Source: Caballeronia jiangsuensis | GTDB lineage: Bacteria; Pseudomonadota; Gammaproteobacteria; Burkholderiales; Burkholderiaceae | Assembly: GCA_000648925.1 (NCBI GenBank) | Contig: JFHF01000007.1 | Coordinates: forward strand, 62,001-126,000 | Direction of reading: 5' to 3' | DNA length: 64,000 bases | In this document: positions 26,233 through 35,540 of the stretch, piece by piece | How positions within the stretch are numbered: the first letter of the stretch is position 1 | Layout: every line of letters begins with the position of its first letter | Translations under genes and position numbers: made by a program | Notes under the pieces: generated by a model | What the model saw: the letters and a program-made list of their open reading frames with translations, nothing else | Databases searched by the model: none | Told to the model about the DNA's origin: nothing

Positions 26233-26246
26233 CTTGTATATACAAG
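26233..26246. promoter_or_regulatory. Proximal CTTGTATATACAAG operator-like palindrome
   Basis: A perfect 14-base palindrome with core TTGT-ATAT-ACAA, 82 bases upstream of the dioxygenase ATG. It fits the operator style of FadR/VanR-type GntR regulators. The only GntR gene in the window (35541) has a different operator, so the regulator is probably encoded elsewhere. Confidence 0.55.
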
Positions 26247-26327
26247 CGTGCGATCTGCCTAAGGCGCGCATTCGCTGGCGCGTCGCGGCATGCATCGAGC
26301 CCAAGGTCCCAAATCACTGGAGCGCAA

Positions 26328-27395
26328 ATGTCTTCCGCCGAATATCTGCAAGGTGCGTGTGTGTGGAATGGCGTCGAAATGCGGGAGAATCAGCGATGGA
26401 TCAAACAGATTCCTTCTGCCGTGCTCGACGAGATCGATTCGGCTGTCGCCCGAACGGCCGATATCGGCTGGCGTGACATCACGCGCGAAAACTTCCCGCT
26501 GCCGGGCGCCGCCGCATTCTTCGACGATGTGCGCGCCGAACTGGAAAACGGCTCCGGAATGGTCAAGATCCGTGGCCTCGATGTCAGCCGCTACGACGCG
26601 GAACAACTGCGCCGCATCTGGTACGCATTGGGCCGTCATCTCGGCACGCCGATGTTCCAGAACCGCCGTGGCGAACTGATGCGCGAGATCAGGGACGAAG
26701 GCGCGGGCGTCGGTGCGAAGCTCTATGGCTCGACGGTGGACGCATCGGGGAAGGAGTTTCTATCGTCGGGTGCGCGGACGCTGTCGCCGGGTGAGTTGCG
26801 TTTCCATACGGACCGTTGCGATGTCGTCGGCTTGCTGTGTGTGCGGCAGGCGTCGGAGGGCGGCGTGAGCAAACTCGCGAGCAGCGCGACGATCTACAAC
26901 GAAATGCTCAGACGCCGCCCGGACCTGCACGCGCTGCTTTGCAGGCCCATTCCGCGAAGCCGCTTCGGCGAGGAAGCGGGCGGCGAGCACGTCGCTTACG
27001 ATCTGCCGGTGTTCGGCGTACGCGACGGCAAGCTGACGAGCCACTTTTCGCTGACGTATATCGAGAACGCGCAACTGCTTCCCGGCGTGCGCAAACTGAC
27101 CGATGCCGAGCACGAAGCGATTCGCCTGCTGCTGCAGCTTGCGCAGGAGCACTGCTTCGAGATGCGTTTCGCTCCCGGCGATATCCAGCTTCTCAACAAC
27201 CACGTCATCTATCACGGACGCACGGCGTTCAAGGACGACGTGAGCACCGGCCAGGACAGGATGCTGATGCGTCTCTGGCTTTCGGTGCCCAACTCGCGCG
27301 CGCTGCCTGAAGATCATGCGATCCTCTGGGGCGATGTGTCGGGCGGCATGCCTCATGGCGGCATCGCGCAACCGGCGACGCCGTGCATGAACTGA
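26328..27395 (+). CDS. TauD/clavaminate synthase-like Fe(II)/2-oxoglutarate dioxygenase (355 aa)
   Basis: Non-haem iron oxygenase of the TauD/TfdA superfamily. The facial triad is His160 and Asp162 in FHTDRCD plus the distal His of NNHVIYHGR (about 296). The 2-oxoglutarate-binding Arg lies in the following strand (MLMRLWLSV). It would hydroxylate or oxidatively cleave a small carboxylate or amine with consumption of 2-oxoglutarate and O2. The gene stands 52 bases upstream of an amino-acid-type ABC importer and is probably its partner enzyme. The N-terminal 50 residues before the first conserved strand are typical of the larger clavaminate-synthase-like branch. The substrate is unknown. Confidence 0.87.
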   Translation: MSSAEYLQGACVWNGVEMRENQRWIKQIPSAVLDEIDSAVARTADIGWRDITRENFPLPGAAAFFDDVRAELENGSGMVKIRGLDVSRYDAEQLRRIWYALGRHLGTPMFQNRRGELMREIRDEGAGVGAKLYGSTVDASGKEFLSSGARTLSPGELRFHTDRCDVVGLLCVRQASEGGVSKLASSATIYNEMLRRRPDLHALLCRPIPRSRFGEEAGGEHVAYDLPVFGVRDGKLTSHFSLTYIENAQLLPGVRKLTDAEHEAIRLLLQLAQEHCFEMRFAPGDIQLLNNHVIYHGRTAFKDDVSTGQDRMLMRLWLSVPNSRALPEDHAILWGDVSGGMPHGGIAQPATPCMN

Positions 27396-27447
27396 GCGTG
27401 TTGCCGGTAGAAGGCGTGCTTCATTCCACCAAGAGGAGACTAACGTG

Positions 27448-28320
27448 ATGCAAAGCAGTATGCCTCGCGCAACAACAGGTGCACTCCGGCTTCAACGAGC
27501 GATCGTTTCCATCGCGATGAGCGCGTTCGCTATCACGGCGAGCGCCGCGACGGACTATGGAAATTGTGAAGTCACCGGCGACAAGGGCTCCGTCAAACTG
27601 ACGACCGTCACACCCGGCGCGCTTTCGGTGCGGCCGGTGCTCGGCGTGCCCGGCTGGTGGAACGGCGACTCGCTGGAGACCATCAAGGATGGCTTCGAGT
27701 ACTGCATGGCGGCCAACATGGCTTATCGCGCGGGCCTCGATCGCGTCGTCCTGGTGAGCCGATCGTTTCAGCAGGTCCTCACGGGACAATCGCAGGGATT
27801 CGATATTGCGCTGAGCGAGATCACCATCACCGACGCGCGCAAGAAGGTGGTCAACTTCACCGAGCCTTACTTCAGTTCCGATCAGGGCGTGCTCGTGAAG
27901 GCGGGCACCAAGGTCGACAAGAGCAACCTGAGCAGCCTTCGCTATGCCGTCGAGCGCGGCACGACGGCCTACGACTACATCATGGAGAAGATCAAGCCCG
28001 CGGAGCAGCCCAAGGTGTTCAACGATCCTCCGTCGATGTACACCGCGCTCGCAGCCGGACAGGTGGACGCCGTGATCTACGACACGCCGAACGTGCTGTT
28101 GCGCGCGAAGAACTCGAACGGCGCATTGCAAGTGATCGGACGCTTCGATACGGGCGAGAAGTGGGGCGGCGTGGTCAACAAGGATTCGCCGAATCTCGCG
28201 GCTTTCAACCAGTTGATCGAAGGTCTCAAGAAGGACGGCACGCTCGAACGGCTGAGCGCCAAGTATCTGACGCCGGAGCTCGGCACCGATCCGACCAAAG
28301 TGCCCGTGCTGAACCCCTGA
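27448..28320 (+). CDS. Family 3 ABC substrate-binding protein, polar amino-acid type (290 aa)
   Basis: Periplasmic binding protein. The AGAGGAG box precedes both a GTG at 27445 and the ATG at 27448; I use the ATG, and the two proteins differ by one residue. The signal sequence (ALRLQRAIVSIAMSAFAITASAA) ends near residue 33. Domain hallmarks are FDIALSEITITDARKKVVNFTEPYF and GTTAYDYI. The region GALSVRPVLGVPGWWNG before the first lobe is longer than in ordinary lysine/glutamine-binding proteins. The permease and ATPase follow at 13- and 12-base spacing. The ligand is not readable from sequence. Confidence 0.87.
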   Translation: MQSSMPRATTGALRLQRAIVSIAMSAFAITASAATDYGNCEVTGDKGSVKLTTVTPGALSVRPVLGVPGWWNGDSLETIKDGFEYCMAANMAYRAGLDRVVLVSRSFQQVLTGQSQGFDIALSEITITDARKKVVNFTEPYFSSDQGVLVKAGTKVDKSNLSSLRYAVERGTTAYDYIMEKIKPAEQPKVFNDPPSMYTALAAGQVDAVIYDTPNVLLRAKNSNGALQVIGRFDTGEKWGGVVNKDSPNLAAFNQLIEGLKKDGTLERLSAKYLTPELGTDPTKVPVLNP

Positions 28321-28333
28321 GCGAGCCTGAACC

Positions 28334-29479
28334 ATGAGCAACGCAACGCGACACACGAGCGAGGTGGCGCCGTCACCGGCTCCGGTGACGAACGGCCGCC
28401 GCCTGAAGACGGGCGGCATGCCGTGCGTGCCGACGTCCCTGCTGAGCACATCGATCGTGACGGTGGTGGCCGTCGTCCTGGCAAGCTGGTACACGATTGC
28501 CGTGATGCGAAGCTCCCTGCTGGCCGCTCAGCTCGACAGCGCGGCGGTCAACGCGCTCGCTGTCGTGCTGGCGTTGCTCTCCCTGGCGATCGTCGTGCCG
28601 CTCGTCAGGGCGCTGCGTTTCGGCAATGCCATCCGCGACGCCGCCGCGCGCCGCGATCTGGCGAAGGCGCGCGGCGCCCGCTCGGCCACGAGGGATCAGT
28701 GCTTCATCGCGCTGGGTTATGCGCTGGCGCAACTGGTTCTGGTCATCGTATTGCAGTTCTTCCTGATCAATCATCAGGCGGTCGCCAAGACGTTCTTCGC
28801 GGTGCCCTTGATGATCAAGACGTTTCCGCTGGTGCTCGCCGCCTTCTGGATGAACGTCAAGATTGCCGTCATCACGGAGATACTCGTCCTGGTCTGGGGC
28901 TTGATCGTGGCCATCGCGATGTTCGCGCCGGGCGCGGCGGGCAAGCCCGTGCGTCTGATCGCGACGGCGTATGTCGATATCTTCCGCGCGGTGCCCGCGG
29001 TGCTCGTGATCTATCTGGTCGGCTTCGGCATTCCGCTGACCGGCATCCCCGTGCTCAAGGATCTTTCGCTGACGATCTTCGTCATCGTCGCGCTGACGTT
29101 GACGGTGGGCGCGTACGTCGCGGAAATCTACCGCGCCGGGATTCTGAGCATCCACTGGAGTCAGAGCGCGGCCGCGCGCTCGCTCGGCCTGTCGCACTTC
29201 CAGACCCTGCGATTCGTGATCGTGCCGCAAGGCGTGCGGCAGATCATTCCGCCGCTGCTCAATTCATTCATCTCCCTGCAGAAAGATACCGCGCTGGTGT
29301 CGGTGGTCGGCGTGATCGATTCGTTCAATCAGTCCATGCTGATCGCGTCGAACTACTACAACCTGTCCGCGGTCAGCACCGTGGCGCTGCTGTTCATCGT
29401 GATATCGATCCCGCAGACGCGCTTCGTCGAGCGGATGATGCGACGCGACCGGGCACGTATGCGTGCCGGCGAAGCCTGA
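28334..29479 (+). CDS. Amino-acid-type ABC permease with long membrane N-terminal extension (381 aa)
   Basis: The C-terminal 230 residues are a HisM/GlnP-type permease with the EAA loop EIYRAGILSIHWSQSAAARSLGLS followed by FVIVPQGVRQIIPPLLN. The first 150 residues are an extra region with about three predicted membrane helices (near 40-60, 70-92 and 122-145) and a basic loop (RDAAARRDLAKARGAR) between them. Usual family members are 220-250 residues, so this one is clearly extended. No separate second permease is present, so the subunit likely forms a homodimer. Confidence 0.88.
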   Translation: MSNATRHTSEVAPSPAPVTNGRRLKTGGMPCVPTSLLSTSIVTVVAVVLASWYTIAVMRSSLLAAQLDSAAVNALAVVLALLSLAIVVPLVRALRFGNAIRDAAARRDLAKARGARSATRDQCFIALGYALAQLVLVIVLQFFLINHQAVAKTFFAVPLMIKTFPLVLAAFWMNVKIAVITEILVLVWGLIVAIAMFAPGAAGKPVRLIATAYVDIFRAVPAVLVIYLVGFGIPLTGIPVLKDLSLTIFVIVALTLTVGAYVAEIYRAGILSIHWSQSAAARSLGLSHFQTLRFVIVPQGVRQIIPPLLNSFISLQKDTALVSVVGVIDSFNQSMLIASNYYNLSAVSTVALLFIVISIPQTRFVERMMRRDRARMRAGEA

Positions 29480-29491
29480 GGAGACGAGCCC

Positions 29492-30235
<744 letters not shown>

Positions 30236-30258
30236 GCGACGGCTTCCCGACGATCACA

Positions 30259-31572
30259 TCAACGCGGCGTCAATGCTTCCGTCGCGGCTTCATCGGCCTT
30301 CGCATTGCGTGAGGATGTCGCGGGGCCGCGATCGTTCGGTTCCTGCGCGCTCGTGTCATACAGACGGTCGGGAATGAAGAACGCGCAGACGCCGCTCAGG
30401 AAGAACACCGCGCCGACCATCAGAAAGCTCACGCCGAACGTAAATTGCGTGGCGACATAGCCGATCACGACCGGCGCCGCGCCGGAGCAGAAGCGGCCCA
30501 CGTTATACGAACCGCCGACAGCCGTGCCGCGAATGCGCGTGGCGAAGCTCTCGGACATGAACGCGCCCATCGTTCCCAGCGGCACGCCGTAGAGAAAGCC
30601 GAAGAACAGCATCAACCAGACGATGTTCTCGCGCGTGTGAAGAAACACGATGACCGGCAGAAACAGGGCCGCGCCGATGCAGCCGAGCACATACACGCCG
30701 CGCCGGCTCCACAGATCGCCGACCCAGCCCGCGACGATCTTGCCCACGAACGCAACGACGTACGTGCCGATCATATAGCCCGCCATCGAGCCGAAGCGCA
30801 CGTGCAGTTCTTTCTCCAGATACGTCGGCAGCCAGTTGTTCAGCCCGTAGAAGCCCGATAGCGCAAACACGGATGCGAGCGCCCACAGGATGAATATCTT
30901 GCGCGCCTCGCAATCCGAGAAGATCAGGTAATAGCGGTTCTCGCGCCACGGTCGGCGCACGCGCGGCGCGCCTTGCCGCGTCGCCACGCTGGCGCGCCAG
31001 CCGGGCGGCTCGGGCACGAACCAGTGAATCGCCAGCGCCAGCACGACGGGAATCGTCGCGACGTAAAAGAGCATGCGCCAGCCGTAGAGCGGCAGAATCC
31101 AGTTGGCGAGCGAGATCACGACGATATAGCCCGCCGATACACCCGTCTGCAACATGCCGAGAATCAGCGAGCGCCGTTCGGTCGGAACATATTCGGCGAC
31201 GAGCGTGCTCACGAGCACCATGCAGCCGATCCCGAGCGAACTGATGAAGCGCACGAGCGCGAACTGCGCGAAGGTATGCGTGAGTCCGAGCAGGCCCGCG
31301 CCGAGCGAGAAGAGCGCGAGCGCCCACACGACGACGCGCACGCGCCCGAGCGCATCGCTTGCCCAGCCGCCGAGGATGCCGCCTACCGCCATCCCGACGA
31401 GCGTGAGGCTGCCCAGCGCGCCGGCCTCGACATTGGTGAGGCCGAATTCGCTTTTGATGCGGGTGAGCGTGAGGCCGTACATCATCACGTCGGCGCCATC
31501 GACGAGCAGCGCGAGATAGCCGAGCGCGAACACCATCAGCCAGCGCCCGGCTTCGGGAGAGGCGCGATTCAT
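30259..31572 (-). CDS. MFS transporter (437 aa)
   Basis: Twelve-helix major-facilitator protein of the AAHS/anion-symporter style. DGADVMMYGLTLTRI sits in helix 1, motif A is GGWASDALGRVRVVVW, and helix 4-5 shows SLGIGCMVLVSTLVAEYVPTERR. The start is the ATG at 31572, which overlaps the GAF-protein stop by 4 bases, so it is translationally coupled. It is the last gene of an operon that begins with gamma-glutamyltransferase at 35356, and is the second MFS gene of that operon. Confidence 0.87.
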   Translation of the reverse strand: MNRASPEAGRWLMVFALGYLALLVDGADVMMYGLTLTRIKSEFGLTNVEAGALGSLTLVGMAVGGILGGWASDALGRVRVVVWALALFSLGAGLLGLTHTFAQFALVRFISSLGIGCMVLVSTLVAEYVPTERRSLILGMLQTGVSAGYIVVISLANWILPLYGWRMLFYVATIPVVLALAIHWFVPEPPGWRASVATRQGAPRVRRPWRENRYYLIFSDCEARKIFILWALASVFALSGFYGLNNWLPTYLEKELHVRFGSMAGYMIGTYVVAFVGKIVAGWVGDLWSRRGVYVLGCIGAALFLPVIVFLHTRENIVWLMLFFGFLYGVPLGTMGAFMSESFATRIRGTAVGGSYNVGRFCSGAAPVVIGYVATQFTFGVSFLMVGAVFFLSGVCAFFIPDRLYDTSAQEPNDRGPATSSRNAKADEAATEALTPR

Positions 31573-32111
31573 GAGCGCGGTTCCTCGTCGGCGAAGAGCG
31601 GCATGCGGGCGACCAGCGCGGGCGCGAGAAACGAACCGAGCAGCACGCCCGTGTCTTCGTGCTCGCGCTTGTACCAGTGCTCGACGTGCGTGAGATTCAT
31701 CGTGCCGATGCATTCGCCGTCATAGGCGATCGGGATGTTGAGGATCGAGCCGAGGCCCATGTTCGCCATCGTCATGTGATCGTCGAACGCGCGGCGGATG
31801 TCGTGCGCGGTCTCGCCGCGAAACGGCCGCAAATCATGGAGGATTTGCGTCGCCCACGCGGTGCCGCGCTTCTTCTTGCGGCCGCCGGTCGGATAGACCT
31901 CGGGCATGTTGGTGAAGACGCGCTCCACTTCGTGATTGCGCGCATCGTAGGCCATGATGGTGAAGAGCCGGAAGCCGATGGTCTCGGCGGCGACCGCCGC
32001 GACCGCGTCGAAGAGCGTCGCGGGCTGGGCTCTCTCGCGCATCGCGTGTGCGAGCCGTTGCAGGTCGTTCAGTTGCAACGGGCGCGTGGTGTGTGCTTCT
32101 GTGTCGCGCAT
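31569..32111 (-). CDS. Stand-alone GAF-domain protein (180 aa)
   Basis: A single GAF domain fills most of the protein (about residues 20-165), with typical strands such as FRLFTIMAYD and SILNIPIAYDGECIGTMNLTHVEHW. No kinase, cyclase, HTH or other output domain is attached, so it may be a small-molecule binding protein or sensor acting through another protein. It is sandwiched between two MFS genes in one operon, with a 23-base gap upstream and a 4-base overlap downstream. That suggests a role tied to the transported substrate. A positively charged stretch GGRKKKRG (near residue 76) lies in a loop. Confidence 0.8.
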   Translation of the reverse strand: MRDTEAHTTRPLQLNDLQRLAHAMRERAQPATLFDAVAAVAAETIGFRLFTIMAYDARNHEVERVFTNMPEVYPTGGRKKKRGTAWATQILHDLRPFRGETAHDIRRAFDDHMTMANMGLGSILNIPIAYDGECIGTMNLTHVEHWYKREHEDTGVLLGSFLAPALVARMPLFADEEPRS

Positions 32112-32134
32112 GATGTCGTTATCGGTGTAAGCGC

Positions 32135-33544
32135 TCAGCCGCGCAGATGAGTGGAGGCGAGACGGTCGCGCGCATCGTCCTCGATCGCGCCGTTGATCTC
32201 GATGTCTTCGAGCGAGCGATTGCGCGTCTCGATGCCGAGGAAGAACACGACGCACGCGCCCGCGAGCAGCACGGCGGTGGTCATCGCGAAGACGCCGAAG
32301 AAGCCGAACGACGGATACACGATGCCGACGAGAATCGGCGCACTCACCGAGCCGATGCGCCCGAACGAGGACGACGATCCGGTGCCTGTGGTGCGCACGG
32401 CGGTCGGGAAAATTTCGGGCGTGTACGCATAGACGCCCGCGAACGCGCCGTTCATGAAGAACGACAGGCAGATGCCCGCCGCCATGATCTGCACGCCGGT
32501 ATGCGACAGCGACAGCATGATCGCGGCGATGCCGCCGAGCGTCATGTACGACGCCACCACGCCCTTGCGGCCGATCTTCTCGTTGAGCCACGCCGCCGAG
32601 AAATAGCCCGGAATCTGCGCGCCGTAGATGGCGATGGAAAAGCCGAAGCTCTTGGTGATCGTGAGCCCTTCCTTGACGAGCAGGCTCGGGATCCACGAGA
32701 AGAACGAGTAGTACGCGAAGGCCACGGCGAACCACATCAGCCAGCTTACGGCCGTCGTGCCCGCGAGGCGCTTCGACCACAGCGTCTTCACGTTTTGCCA
32801 GGCGCTGCCGCTGCTCTTTGCGGCCGACGGAATCGCCCCCACGGCGGACAGCGGCGCGAGCGCGATGCCGCGTTGCGCGTACCACGCCTCGATATCGTCG
32901 ACGATGCTGCCGGCCTCGGCGACGCGGTCCTGGCTTTCCATCCAGCGCGGCGACTCGGGCAGCGTGCGCCGCCACCACAGCAGCATGACGACGGGCAGGG
33001 CGGTGATGACCGCGAGATAGCGCCAGCCGTCCGGAAAATTGCGCACGACGGTATAGCCGAGAATCGACGAGCTCAGATAGCCGAACGACATGAAGCCGAC
33101 CAATGCGCCGCAGAACATGCCGCGATAGCGGCGCGGCACGAATTCCGCGAGAAACGGCGCGATCACGACGGTTTCCGCGCCCGAACCGAAGCCCGCGACG
33201 ATGCGCAACGCGAAGAACGTATGCCAGTCGTTGGCGGTGGCGCTCGCGAGCGACGCGACGCAATAGATCGCGAGCGCGCTCATCATGATGCGGCGCCGGC
33301 CGATGATGTCCGCGAGCACGCCCGACAGGAACGCGCCGAAGAAATAGCCGATATACGTGCTGCTCGCGACGAGTCCGGTCTGCGCGCTCGTCAGGTTCCA
33401 CAGCTTGCTGACGACGGGAAGCAGGAACGCGAGCGACGACGAATCGAGGCCGTCGAACATATAGCCCATTCCGCCGATGATCAGCAGCTTGCGATGAAAG
33501 CCGGATAGCGGCAGCCGTTCGAGGCGGGCGGCGACAGCGGACAT
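32135..33544 (-). CDS. MFS transporter, sugar-porter-like (469 aa)
   Basis: Twelve-helix permease with GYMFDGLDSSSLAFLLP in helix 1, motif A GVLADIIGRRRIMMS, and the charged helix 4-5 loop EFVPRRYRG. The central loop (about 195-240) is fairly long and carries a Ser/Ala-rich segment. It follows the gamma-glutamyltransferase gene by 27 bases and is probably the main importer of that operon's substrate. Confidence 0.88.
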   Translation of the reverse strand: MSAVAARLERLPLSGFHRKLLIIGGMGYMFDGLDSSSLAFLLPVVSKLWNLTSAQTGLVASSTYIGYFFGAFLSGVLADIIGRRRIMMSALAIYCVASLASATANDWHTFFALRIVAGFGSGAETVVIAPFLAEFVPRRYRGMFCGALVGFMSFGYLSSSILGYTVVRNFPDGWRYLAVITALPVVMLLWWRRTLPESPRWMESQDRVAEAGSIVDDIEAWYAQRGIALAPLSAVGAIPSAAKSSGSAWQNVKTLWSKRLAGTTAVSWLMWFAVAFAYYSFFSWIPSLLVKEGLTITKSFGFSIAIYGAQIPGYFSAAWLNEKIGRKGVVASYMTLGGIAAIMLSLSHTGVQIMAAGICLSFFMNGAFAGVYAYTPEIFPTAVRTTGTGSSSSFGRIGSVSAPILVGIVYPSFGFFGVFAMTTAVLLAGACVVFFLGIETRNRSLEDIEINGAIEDDARDRLASTHLRG

Positions 33545-33571
33545 GATCGATGTTCTCCGATGGATGCTGCG

Positions 33572-35356
33572 TCAACGCCCGATGGCGTAAGCCTGCATCT
33601 GGCGCGGCGTGGCGGCGCCGCGCATCAGGCCGTGGCGGATGCCCACGGCGCACACGCGCCCGAGCGACCAGGGTTCGGCGACCGTGAGTTCGTGGCCGCG
33701 TGCGCGCAGTTCGTCGAGCGTGGCTTGCGGAAACGTACCTTCCGCCGACATCTTGCCGAGTTGAATGTCGCGCGGATAAAACGAGCCGGGGAAATGCGCG
33801 GTCTGGAACGAAGGCGAATCCACGGCGGCTTGCAGATTCAGGCCGAAGTGCACGTGCCGCAACAGCAGTTGCAGCGACCATTGATCCTGCTGATCGCCGC
33901 CCGGCGTGCCGAGCGCGGCATACGGCTTGCCGTCGCGCGTGACGAGCGTCGGCGAGAGCGTGGTGCGCGGACGGCGTCCCGGTCCGAGCGACGAGGGCAG
34001 TCCTTCTTCCATCCAGAACATCTGGCCGCGCGTGGTCACGTTGAAGCCCAGTCCGGGCACCGCGGGCGATGCTTGCAGCCAGCCGCCCGACGGCGTCGCC
34101 GACACCATGTTGCCCCAGCGATCGACGACATCGAGATGCACGGTGTCGCCGCGCAACTCGGGCAGCGGCGCGAACGTGGGCTCGCCCTGACCGAAGCCGC
34201 CCGGTTGCTGGCGGCCCGCGTTGGCCAGAATCTTCGCGGCGCGCGCCTCGCTGTCGAGCAGATTGCCCGGACGGAATTCGAACGACGCGCGGCGCGGATC
34301 GATTTGCCGGCGGCGTGCGTCGTTGTAGGCGTCGCTCAGAAGCGTGTCCATCGGCACGTCGGAGAAATTCGGGTCGCCGTAGAAGACGTCGCGGTCCGCG
34401 AACGCGAGCTTCGCGCATTCGATGACCGTGTGAACGAAGTCCGGTCCCAGCGGGTCCATGCCCGCGAGATCGAAGCCCTTCAGCAAAGCCAGTTGCTGCA
34501 GGAACATCGGGCCCTGGCCCCACGGTCCCGTTTTGTGGACCATGAAGCCTTCGTATTCGTAGGAGACGGCGTCTTCGTAGGTCGCTTCCCAGCGCGCGAG
34601 ATCGGATGCATCCAGCAGCCCGCGATTACGCTGGCCCGACGTATCGAGCACGTCGGTCGAGCGGAAGTACTGATCGATCGCATCCGCGACAAAGCCGCGA
34701 TAGAACGCCAGGCGCGCGCGTTCGCACTGCTCCGCGCGGTCGCCGCGCGTGTTCGCTTCGCGCAGGATGCGCTTGTAGGTTTCCGCGATGGCCGGATTCG
34801 CGAACAGACGATTGGGACGCGGCGCTTCGCCGTCGCGCAGCCATTGCTCGGCGGACGTGCGCCATTCGCGCTTGAAGAAGTCCTGGATCGCGAGGATCGA
34901 CGACGCCATGCGCGGCAGCACCGGATAACCATGTTCCGCATAGCCGATGGCATAGCTCAGCACGTCTTCCAGCGGCAACTGCCCGTAGTCGCGCAGCAGG
35001 GTCATCCAGCCGCCGAACGCGCCCGGCACGACGGCGGGCAAGAGGCCCGTGCCGGGCATCACGGTGAGGCCCAGCGCCTTCATGCGCTCGGTGGTCATGG
35101 CGGCGGGCGTCACGCCCTGGCCGCACAGCACGCGCACGCGGTCTTCCTTCGCGCTGTAGAACACGGCGGGCAACTCGCCGCCCGGCCCGTTCAGATGCGG
35201 CTCGACGATCTGTAGCACGAAGCCGGCAGCCGCTGCCGCGTCGAACGCGTTGCCGCCTTTTTCGAGGACTGCCATCGCGGACGCGCTGGCCAGCCAGTGC
35301 GTCGACGCCACCATGCCGAAAGTGCCGATCAGTTCGGGTCGTGTCGTGAAGCTCAT
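33572..35356 (-). CDS. Gamma-glutamyltransferase-family Ntn hydrolase, no signal peptide (594 aa)
   Basis: Autoprocessing Ntn hydrolase of the GGT family. The predicted cleavage and nucleophile residue is Thr405 in GDTVHLDVVDRWGNMVSATPS. The oxyanion and glutamate-site glycine motif is PGGDQQDQW, and the N-terminal large-subunit signature NAFDAAAAAGFVLQIVEPHLNGPGG is intact. The start at 35356 (MSFTTRPELIG) lacks a signal peptide, unlike periplasmic GGT, so a cytoplasmic location is expected, as for some bacterial paralogues. It is the first gene of an operon with two MFS genes and a GAF protein. A GAACCA-N8-TGGTTC operator lies 19 bases upstream of its start, so repression by the divergent GntR protein is likely. 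The substrate may be a gamma-glutamyl amide or cephalosporin-like acyl compound. Confidence 0.88.
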   Translation of the reverse strand: MSFTTRPELIGTFGMVASTHWLASASAMAVLEKGGNAFDAAAAAGFVLQIVEPHLNGPGGELPAVFYSAKEDRVRVLCGQGVTPAAMTTERMKALGLTVMPGTGLLPAVVPGAFGGWMTLLRDYGQLPLEDVLSYAIGYAEHGYPVLPRMASSILAIQDFFKREWRTSAEQWLRDGEAPRPNRLFANPAIAETYKRILREANTRGDRAEQCERARLAFYRGFVADAIDQYFRSTDVLDTSGQRNRGLLDASDLARWEATYEDAVSYEYEGFMVHKTGPWGQGPMFLQQLALLKGFDLAGMDPLGPDFVHTVIECAKLAFADRDVFYGDPNFSDVPMDTLLSDAYNDARRRQIDPRRASFEFRPGNLLDSEARAAKILANAGRQQPGGFGQGEPTFAPLPELRGDTVHLDVVDRWGNMVSATPSGGWLQASPAVPGLGFNVTTRGQMFWMEEGLPSSLGPGRRPRTTLSPTLVTRDGKPYAALGTPGGDQQDQWSLQLLLRHVHFGLNLQAAVDSPSFQTAHFPGSFYPRDIQLGKMSAEGTFPQATLDELRARGHELTVAEPWSLGRVCAVGIRHGLMRGAATPRQMQAYAIGR

Positions 35357-35374
35357 TACCGTTGTCCGTTGAAT

Positions 35375-35394
35375 GAACCATTGTCGAGTGGTTC
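35375..35394. promoter_or_regulatory. GntR operator proximal to the gamma-glutamyltransferase gene
   Basis: GAACCA (35375-35380), an 8-base spacer and TGGTTC (35389-35394). This repeats exactly the half-sites and spacing of the longer palindrome before the GntR gene. It ends 19 bases from the GGT start, where it would block transcription or translation initiation. Confidence 0.6.
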
Positions 35395-35507
35395 GGTTTT
35401 TCAATGCCGATGCGCGTATCGTGATGCGAAATGGAAAGCGCTTCATGTAGCGTAAATCATCATAAATAGTAAAGCAATCCGTGCGATTCATCCGTCGATC
35501 TGCTACA

Positions 35508-35531
35508 TTGAACCAATGCACATTGGTTCAA
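35508..35531. promoter_or_regulatory. GntR operator proximal to its own gene (autoregulatory)
   Basis: A near-perfect palindrome with 11-base arms TTGAACCAATG (35508-35518) and CATTGGTTCAA (35521-35531) around CA. It includes GAACCA-N8-TGGTTC and lies 9 bases upstream of the GntR start codon, overlapping the expected leader, which indicates autorepression. Confidence 0.65.
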
Positions 35532-35540
35532 ATCAAGTTC

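Larger units (their letters stand above)
25936..26327. other. 392-base intergenic region with paired operator-like palindromes
   Basis: No convincing gene is present; short frames here lack ribosome sites and similarity. The region holds two TTGT-N4-ACAA palindromes (26028-26039 and 26233-26246) and a sigma70-like promoter next to the second. It is more AT-rich than its flanks and forms the control region of the dioxygenase/ABC operon. Confidence 0.6.
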
